Below, one piece after another: positions 59,837-64,000 of a stretch of 64,000 nucleotides of DNA (position 1 is the first letter of the stretch; every line of letters begins with the position of its first letter). The stretch is from Klebsiella aerogenes (GTDB lineage Bacteria; Pseudomonadota; Gammaproteobacteria; Enterobacterales; Enterobacteriaceae): assembly GCA_029027985.1 (NCBI GenBank), contig CP119076.1:3470422-3534421 (forward strand), read 5' to 3'. The notes under the pieces are model-generated. The model saw nothing but the letters and a program-made list of their open reading frames with translations. It made no database searches and was not told where the DNA came from. Made by a program: the position numbers and the translations under genes.

Positions 59837-60412
59837 TTAAAACTGAATGCGCGCCCAGGCAAAATAAACGTTGCCGTTATTATAGGTGCCAGGGATGTAG
59901 GTCATCTGGAACGTCGCCGGGCCATAGCCGATAGACGCCAGCGGCAGCACGACCGGGATCGGGATATAGTTCCAGTTATCGCGCGCCGTCACCCCAAGGG
60001 TGTAACCAAGGCCAAGGTGGAAGTTATCATCGGCCAGCGGACGCCAGGTTTTTTCCCAGCCATAACCGCCGATCGGCTCCCATTTATTAAAGGAGTCCTT
60101 AAACGCCATCAGATACAGACCGTGCCAGTTGCCTTTCTCATCCCAGCGCGACATGCCAAAACCGGCGCCCCACGGGCGTTCGTTATACTTGTCGGTTTTC
60201 TCTTTATCGTAGGCGAAGCGGGCATGCCAGGTGATCGCCGGAATGTACAGATCGTAGTGCTCCGGTTCGTTCCAGGTTTGTGCGACGTTGTCCGTCAACG
60301 TGTTATAACCGTCACGGATCGTTGACGAAAATGAAGCATTAGCATATCCGGAGGATAACAACAGACCTGACACAACAAAAATTAACAATGCAAATTGACG
60401 TAGTTTCAACAC
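59837..60412 (-). CDS. pagP: PagP, lipid A palmitoyltransferase
   Basis: Outer-membrane beta-barrel enzyme that moves palmitate from phospholipid to lipid A. GTG at 60412 is chosen, giving 191 residues with a signal peptide [23 protein letters not shown]; no ATG fits, and the TTG one codon later is an alternative. The catalytic His is in EHYDLYIP, and the Asp-Ser pair in [10 protein letters not shown], as in E. coli His33/Asp76/Ser77. The signal peptide is unlike E. coli but the barrel is close. A PhoP-like repeat lies about 53 bases upstream. Confidence 0.92.
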   Translation of the reverse strand: MLKLRQFALLIFVVSGLLLSSGYANASFSSTIRDGYNTLTDNVAQTWNEPEHYDLYIPAITWHARFAYDKEKTDKYNERPWGAGFGMSRWDEKGNWHGLYLMAFKDSFNKWEPIGGYGWEKTWRPLADDNFHLGLGYTLGVTARDNWNYIPIPVVLPLASIGYGPATFQMTYIPGTYNNGNVYFAWARIQF

Positions 60413-60464
60413 TTCTCTATTACCGATTCCAATTTTAAAAACGAAGTAAAGTAACAAATGTAAT

Positions 60465-60481
60465 CTTAATATAACCTTAAC
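60465..60481 (-). promoter_or_regulatory. Candidate PhoP box upstream of pagP
   Basis: On the minus strand, GTTAAG and ATTAAG repeats 11 bases apart (GTTAAGGTTATATTAAG) resemble the GTTTA direct repeat of PhoP. pagP is PhoP-activated in Salmonella and E. coli. The match is partial. Confidence 0.35.
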
Positions 60482-60593
60482 GAAATAAGGCAAAATCCTG
60501 AATTGCTCTCCGGGCAAAATCGCCTGTTCATGACACGGCTTTTGTGATGTTCCCCGCGCGCCCATCGCTGATTAGTCAATTCTATGTAGTTTA

Positions 60594-60607
60594 TTGATTT
60601 GGGTCAG
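60594..60607 (+). promoter_or_regulatory. Possible FNR site upstream of dcuC
   Basis: TTGATTTGGGTCAG has a perfect FNR left half (TTGAT) and a degenerate right half. Anaerobic FNR activation of dcuC is known in E. coli. Confidence 0.3.
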
Positions 60608-60704
60608 CAAGTTCAGCCCATTTTTTAGGCACATTCCCTCACTTAATTTTGGTACCACTTTAGATATCAGCAGATTCTTTGGGTTAATGGCTTAGGGGTA
60701 AAGT

Positions 60705-62078
60705 ATGCTTACGCTTGTTGAGATCCTTATCGGGATCGTCGTTATTGTGGGCGTCGCCCGCTACATCATTAAAGGTTATTCCGCTACCGGGGTACTGTTC
60801 GTCGGCGGGTTAACCTTACTTATCGCCAGCGCGATCATGGGGCATAAGGTTCTGCCTGCCAGCGCCGCCAGCACCGGTTATACCGCGACCGATATCGTCG
60901 AATACATCAAAATACTGCTCATGAGCCGCGGCGGCGACCTCGGTATGATGATCATGATGCTCTGCGGTTTCGCCACCTACATGACCCACATCGGCGCCAA
61001 CGATATGGTGGTCAAACTGGCCTCCAAACCGCTGCGTTATATTAACTCGCCTTATCTGTTGATGATAGCCGCCTACTTCCTCGCTTGTCTGATGTCGCTG
61101 GCGGTCTCTTCGGCGACCGGTCTCGGCGTACTGCTGATGGCGACGCTGTTTCCGGTTATGGTCAACGTCGGCATCAGCCGCGGCGCCGCGGCGGCGATTT
61201 GCGCCTCCCCTGCTGCGCTGATCCTGTCACCCACCTCCGGCGACGTAGTGCTCGCGGCCAAGGCGGCTGAAATGCCGCTGATCGATTTCGCTTTCAAAAC
61301 CACGTTGCCTATCTCGATTGCCGCCATCGTCTGTATGGCCATTGCCCATTTCTTCTGGCAGCGCTACCTGGATAAAAAAGAAAACGCCTCGCACGAAATG
61401 CTCGATATCAATGAGATAACCACCACTGCGCCGGCGCTGTACGCCATCCTGCCATTCACGCCGATTATCGGCGTCCTGGTGTTTGACGGTAAATGGGGGC
61501 CGGAATTACACATCATCACGATTCTGGTGATCTGCATGGTGCTAGCATCCGTTCTGGAGTTTCTACGCAGTTTCGATACCAAAAAAGTGTTCTGCGGGCT
61601 GGAAGCCGCCTATCGCGGCATGGCTGACGCCTTCGCCAGCGTGGTCATGCTACTGGTCGCGGCAGGCGTCTTTGCCCAGGGTCTAAGCACTATTGGTTTT
61701 ATCGACGGTCTTATCTCCATCGCCACCTCGTTCGGTTCCGCAAGCATCATTCTGATGCTGGTATTAGTGATCCTGACTATGCTGGCGGCGATGACCACCG
61801 GTTCCGGCAACGCACCGTTTTACGCCTTCGTCGAGATGATCCCTAAACTGGCCCACTCTTCCGGCATTAACCCGGCTTATCTGTCGATTCCGATGCTGCA
61901 GGCATCGAATCTTGGACGCACCATTTCACCGGTCTCCGGCGTGGTGGTCGCGGTTGCCGGAATGGCAAAAATATCGCCGTTTGAAGTCGTTAAGCGCACT
62001 TCCGTGCCGGTCATCGTCGGCCTGCTGGTGGTCATTATCGCCACGGAAATACTGGTTCCTGCCTCTGCGCTTCAATAA
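60705..62078 (+). CDS. dcuC: DcuC, anaerobic C4-dicarboxylate transporter
   Basis: Inner-membrane carrier, mainly a succinate exporter during fermentation. It has 457 residues (E. coli 461) with about twelve hydrophobic segments; conserved blocks SSATGLGVLLMATLFPV and TTGSGNAPFYAF are intact. The C-terminus ends ...ILVPASALQ, shorter than E. coli. In E. coli the next genes are dpiAB and the cit operon; here RNase I follows 93 bases later, after a terminator. Confidence 0.96.
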   Translation: MLTLVEILIGIVVIVGVARYIIKGYSATGVLFVGGLTLLIASAIMGHKVLPASAASTGYTATDIVEYIKILLMSRGGDLGMMIMMLCGFATYMTHIGANDMVVKLASKPLRYINSPYLLMIAAYFLACLMSLAVSSATGLGVLLMATLFPVMVNVGISRGAAAAICASPAALILSPTSGDVVLAAKAAEMPLIDFAFKTTLPISIAAIVCMAIAHFFWQRYLDKKENASHEMLDINEITTTAPALYAILPFTPIIGVLVFDGKWGPELHIITILVICMVLASVLEFLRSFDTKKVFCGLEAAYRGMADAFASVVMLLVAAGVFAQGLSTIGFIDGLISIATSFGSASIILMLVLVILTMLAAMTTGSGNAPFYAFVEMIPKLAHSSGINPAYLSIPMLQASNLGRTISPVSGVVVAVAGMAKISPFEVVKRTSVPVIVGLLVVIIATEILVPASALQ

Positions 62079-62094
62079 ACGGCAAACCACGATG

Positions 62095-62120
62095 AAAAGG
62101 CGCCAGCAGGCGCCTTTTTT
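62095..62120 (+). terminator. dcuC terminator
   Basis: AAAAGGCGCC (62095-62104)/GGCGCCTTTT (62109-62118), four-base loop, T run. Confidence 0.92.
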
Positions 62121-62171
62121 ATGCTTTAATAATTCCCTGTTATCAATAATCTCCCACGATCAGGAATAAAA

Positions 62172-62969
62172 ATGTTCAGGAAGGATGTCGTCGCCATCGC
62201 CCTCTTACTTGCCGCAACCCAGGTCAACGCAGAGCCGCTAACCGCGACGCAATACGGTGATTTCGACCGCTACGTGCTGGCTTTATCCTGGCAAACCGGC
62301 TTTTGCCAGAGCATGCAGGATAGAAACCGTAACGAGCCTGAAGAGTGCCGACTGCAGCAGGAAACCCGCAACAAAGCCGACTTTCTGACGGTTCACGGTC
62401 TATGGCCAGGTTTACCGAAGTCTATCGCCGTACGCGGCGTTGATGAGCGGCGTTGGATGCGCTATGGCTGCGCGACGCGCCCCATTCCCAACATGCCGGA
62501 AGTTAAAGCCGGGCGTAAATGCCAGGCCGCCGAAACCGGTCTGTCGCTGGAAATGGCCAATAAGCTCAATAGCGTGATGCCAGGTTCCGGCGGTAAGTCT
62601 TGTCTTGAACGTTATGAATATGCCAAACACGGCGTCTGTTTCGGCTTTGACCCGGATAGTTATTTTGGCGCGATGGTGCGCCTGAATGGTGAAGTGAAGC
62701 AAAGCGCGGTAGGCGATTTCCTGGCAAAACACTACGGGCAAACCGTCAGCCGCAATGATTTTGATGCCGCCGTCGCCAAAGCCTATGGCGCGCAAAACGT
62801 TAAAGCTTTTAAGTTGACCTGTGATGGCAACCCGGCTTATTTAACCGAGATGCAAATCTCCATCAAAGCGGGCGCGATAAACGCCCCGCTGAGTGCAGAT
62901 TCATTCCTGCCACAGCCGCATCCAGGCAACTGTGCGAAGCAGTTTGTGGTGGATAAAGCCGGTACCTGA
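62172..62969 (+). CDS. rna: RNase I (RNase T2 family)
   Basis: Periplasmic non-specific endoribonuclease giving 2',3'-cyclic phosphates. It has 265 residues with a signal peptide ending near VNA-EP (residue 20). The two T2 active-site blocks are VHGLWPG near residue 75 and EYAKHGVCFG near 151, each with its histidine. Several paired cysteines suit an oxidising compartment. The E. coli neighbours (cit genes) are missing on its upstream side. Confidence 0.97.
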   Translation: MFRKDVVAIALLLAATQVNAEPLTATQYGDFDRYVLALSWQTGFCQSMQDRNRNEPEECRLQQETRNKADFLTVHGLWPGLPKSIAVRGVDERRWMRYGCATRPIPNMPEVKAGRKCQAAETGLSLEMANKLNSVMPGSGGKSCLERYEYAKHGVCFGFDPDSYFGAMVRLNGEVKQSAVGDFLAKHYGQTVSRNDFDAAVAKAYGAQNVKAFKLTCDGNPAYLTEMQISIKAGAINAPLSADSFLPQPHPGNCAKQFVVDKAGT

Positions 62970-62974
62970 AAATT

Positions 62975-62997
62975 CGGCGGCGCAGGCCGCCGTTTTC
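62975..62997. terminator. Terminator between rna and the alpha/beta hydrolase
   Basis: CGGCGGC (62975-62981)/GCCGCCG (62986-62992) with a four-base loop; T run on the plus strand and A-rich sequence on the other side, between convergent genes. Confidence 0.8.
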
Positions 62998-62998
62998 T

Positions 62999-63829
62999 TT
63001 ATGCGCGAATAAACGCCAGCAGATCGTCATTGATTTGATGCTTATGAGTTGTGCAGATCCCATGCGAGCCGCCCTGATAAACGGTCAGCTTCGCGTCAGG
63101 CAGGATCTCCGCCGCCACCTTGCCGCAGGTTTCGAAAGGCACAATCTGATCGTCATCGCCGTGGATCACCAACGTCGGAATCGTCATCTTGCGTAGATCT
63201 TCACGCAGATCGGTTTCCGAAAAGGCTTTGATACAGTCATACAGCGCTTTGATTGAACCTTGCAGCCCCTGCTCAACAAAACCTTCGCGCACCGCTTTGG
63301 ACTCTTGCGCTCCAACGCGGTTATAGCCGTAGAAAGCCGCCGTCAGCTCATAAAAGAAAGCGCCGCGATCGTTGATCACCCCTTCCCTGATGCTATCGAA
63401 TACCGCTTTCGGCACACCATCAGGGTTGAAATCAGTCTGGATCATAATCGGTGTGACAGCGCCAATCAGTATCGCTTTCGCGACCCTTCCTGTACCATGC
63501 CGACCAATATACCGCGCCACTTCGCCGCCGCCGGTTGAATGCCCGACATGTACCGCATCATGCACATTCAAATGCGCGGTCAACTGTGCCAGATCGTCGG
63601 CGTACTGGTCCATGTTATGGCCATCCCAGGGCTGCGCTGAGCGCCCGTGTCCGCGGCGATCGTGCGCAATGACGCGATAACCGTTTGATGCCAGAAATAG
63701 CATCTGATCTTCAAACGCATCTGACGTTAACGGCCAGCCGTGGCTAAACACCACCGGCTGTCCGCTTCCCCAGTCTTTAAAATAGAGATAGCTTCCGTCA
63801 TTCAGCGTAAGTTTATCAAAACCGCTCAT
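62999..63829 (-). CDS. Alpha/beta hydrolase, non-heme chloroperoxidase/arylesterase type
   Basis: Cytoplasmic serine hydrolase of 276 residues. Oxyanion block SHGWPLTS near residue 29, nucleophile elbow GHSTGGGE near 96-103, acid Asp in IHGDDDQIVP near 225 and catalytic His in GGSHGICTTH near 254. This pattern matches cofactor-free haloperoxidases, which are usually esterases or lactonases in vivo. It is not in the corresponding E. coli location. It has its own upstream region (63830-64000), where I see no gene. The natural substrate is unknown. Confidence 0.88.
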   Translation of the reverse strand: MSGFDKLTLNDGSYLYFKDWGSGQPVVFSHGWPLTSDAFEDQMLFLASNGYRVIAHDRRGHGRSAQPWDGHNMDQYADDLAQLTAHLNVHDAVHVGHSTGGGEVARYIGRHGTGRVAKAILIGAVTPIMIQTDFNPDGVPKAVFDSIREGVINDRGAFFYELTAAFYGYNRVGAQESKAVREGFVEQGLQGSIKALYDCIKAFSETDLREDLRKMTIPTLVIHGDDDQIVPFETCGKVAAEILPDAKLTVYQGGSHGICTTHKHQINDDLLAFIRA

Positions 63830-64000
63830 AGACTCTCCTGTACTGGAAGACTGCTGCCCTATGCAGCTTACAAAGGATAAGACAGATTTCCCTTCCGTGA
63901 TGGCGGTAGCAGAAATTTCATCTGGCCCGGTGGGCTATCGCTGTGAATGTGCGTTTAATCACTTCAAACATCAGGCAAGTCTCAGTATGATGAGAGGACA
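63830..64000. other. Non-coding tail of the window
   Basis: 171 bases upstream of the hydrolase gene. No convincing reading frame, RNA gene or repeat; it presumably contains the hydrolase promoter. GGAGAGTCT just before 63829 is, on the minus strand, part of the leader. Confidence 0.5.

Overview
The window is a chromosomal segment of an enterobacterium closest to Klebsiella/Raoultella. The proteins look like close relatives of the E. coli K-12 ones, and gene order follows the E. coli kdp-to-rna region with a few breaks. The breaks fit Klebsiella: speF-potE (ornithine decarboxylase) is absent between kdpE and pgm, and the cit/dpi citrate genes are absent between dcuC and rna. The genus is an inference from synteny and remembered sequence similarity; no search was run.

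Layout. 1-6577: kdpA (3' end), kdpB, kdpC, kdpD, kdpE, high-affinity K+ uptake and its sensor pair. 6636-9870: seqA-pgm, divergent from ybfF. 10004-11722: ybfE, fldA, uof-fur. 11788-13574: chiPQ chitooligosaccharide porin operon with a ChiX pairing site. 14013-15680: glnS. 15837-21367: an accessory cassette between glnS and nagE, made of an MFS transporter, a formaldehyde-activating-enzyme (Fae) homologue, an aldo/keto reductase and an aldehyde dehydrogenase, with a divergent LysR regulator. 21431-29677: nagE, nagBACD and asnB. 29902-30611: seven tRNA genes (Met, Leu, Gln, Gln, Met, Gln, Gln) behind a stringent-type promoter. 30724-37712: ubiF, miaB, ybeZ-ybeY-ybeX-lnt. 38142-41356: gltIJKL with SroC and a GcvB target. 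41413-52849: ybeL, leuS-lptE-holA-nadD-cobC, rsfS-rlmH-mrdA-mrdB-rlpA. 52992-57976: dacA, ybeD, lipB, ybeF, lipA, tatE. 58115-62969: ybeM, crcB, cspE, pagP, dcuC, rna. 62999-63829: an alpha/beta hydrolase, then 171 bases with no gene.

How the parts work together. The nag and chi genes form one amino-sugar regulon: ChiP admits chitosugars, NagE imports GlcNAc, NagA and NagB convert it to fructose-6-P, and NagC represses them. NagC-like operators sit at nagE, nagB and the chiP side of glnS. GltI mRNA carries a C/A-rich GcvB target, and its own operon encodes SroC, which is known to sponge GcvB. leuS through rlpA is a dense translation, envelope-biogenesis and cell-shape block. lipB and lipA together make protein-bound lipoate.

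Most unusual items: (1) the fae-containing operon in a lineage not known to use tetrahydromethanopterin; (2) a full-consensus sigma-54 promoter plus NtrC-like dyads, which also fold as a three-way junction, between lnt and gltI. Intervals over 300 bases without a gene are 13575-14012, 23384-23698 and 37713-38141; their contents are listed as regulatory entries.
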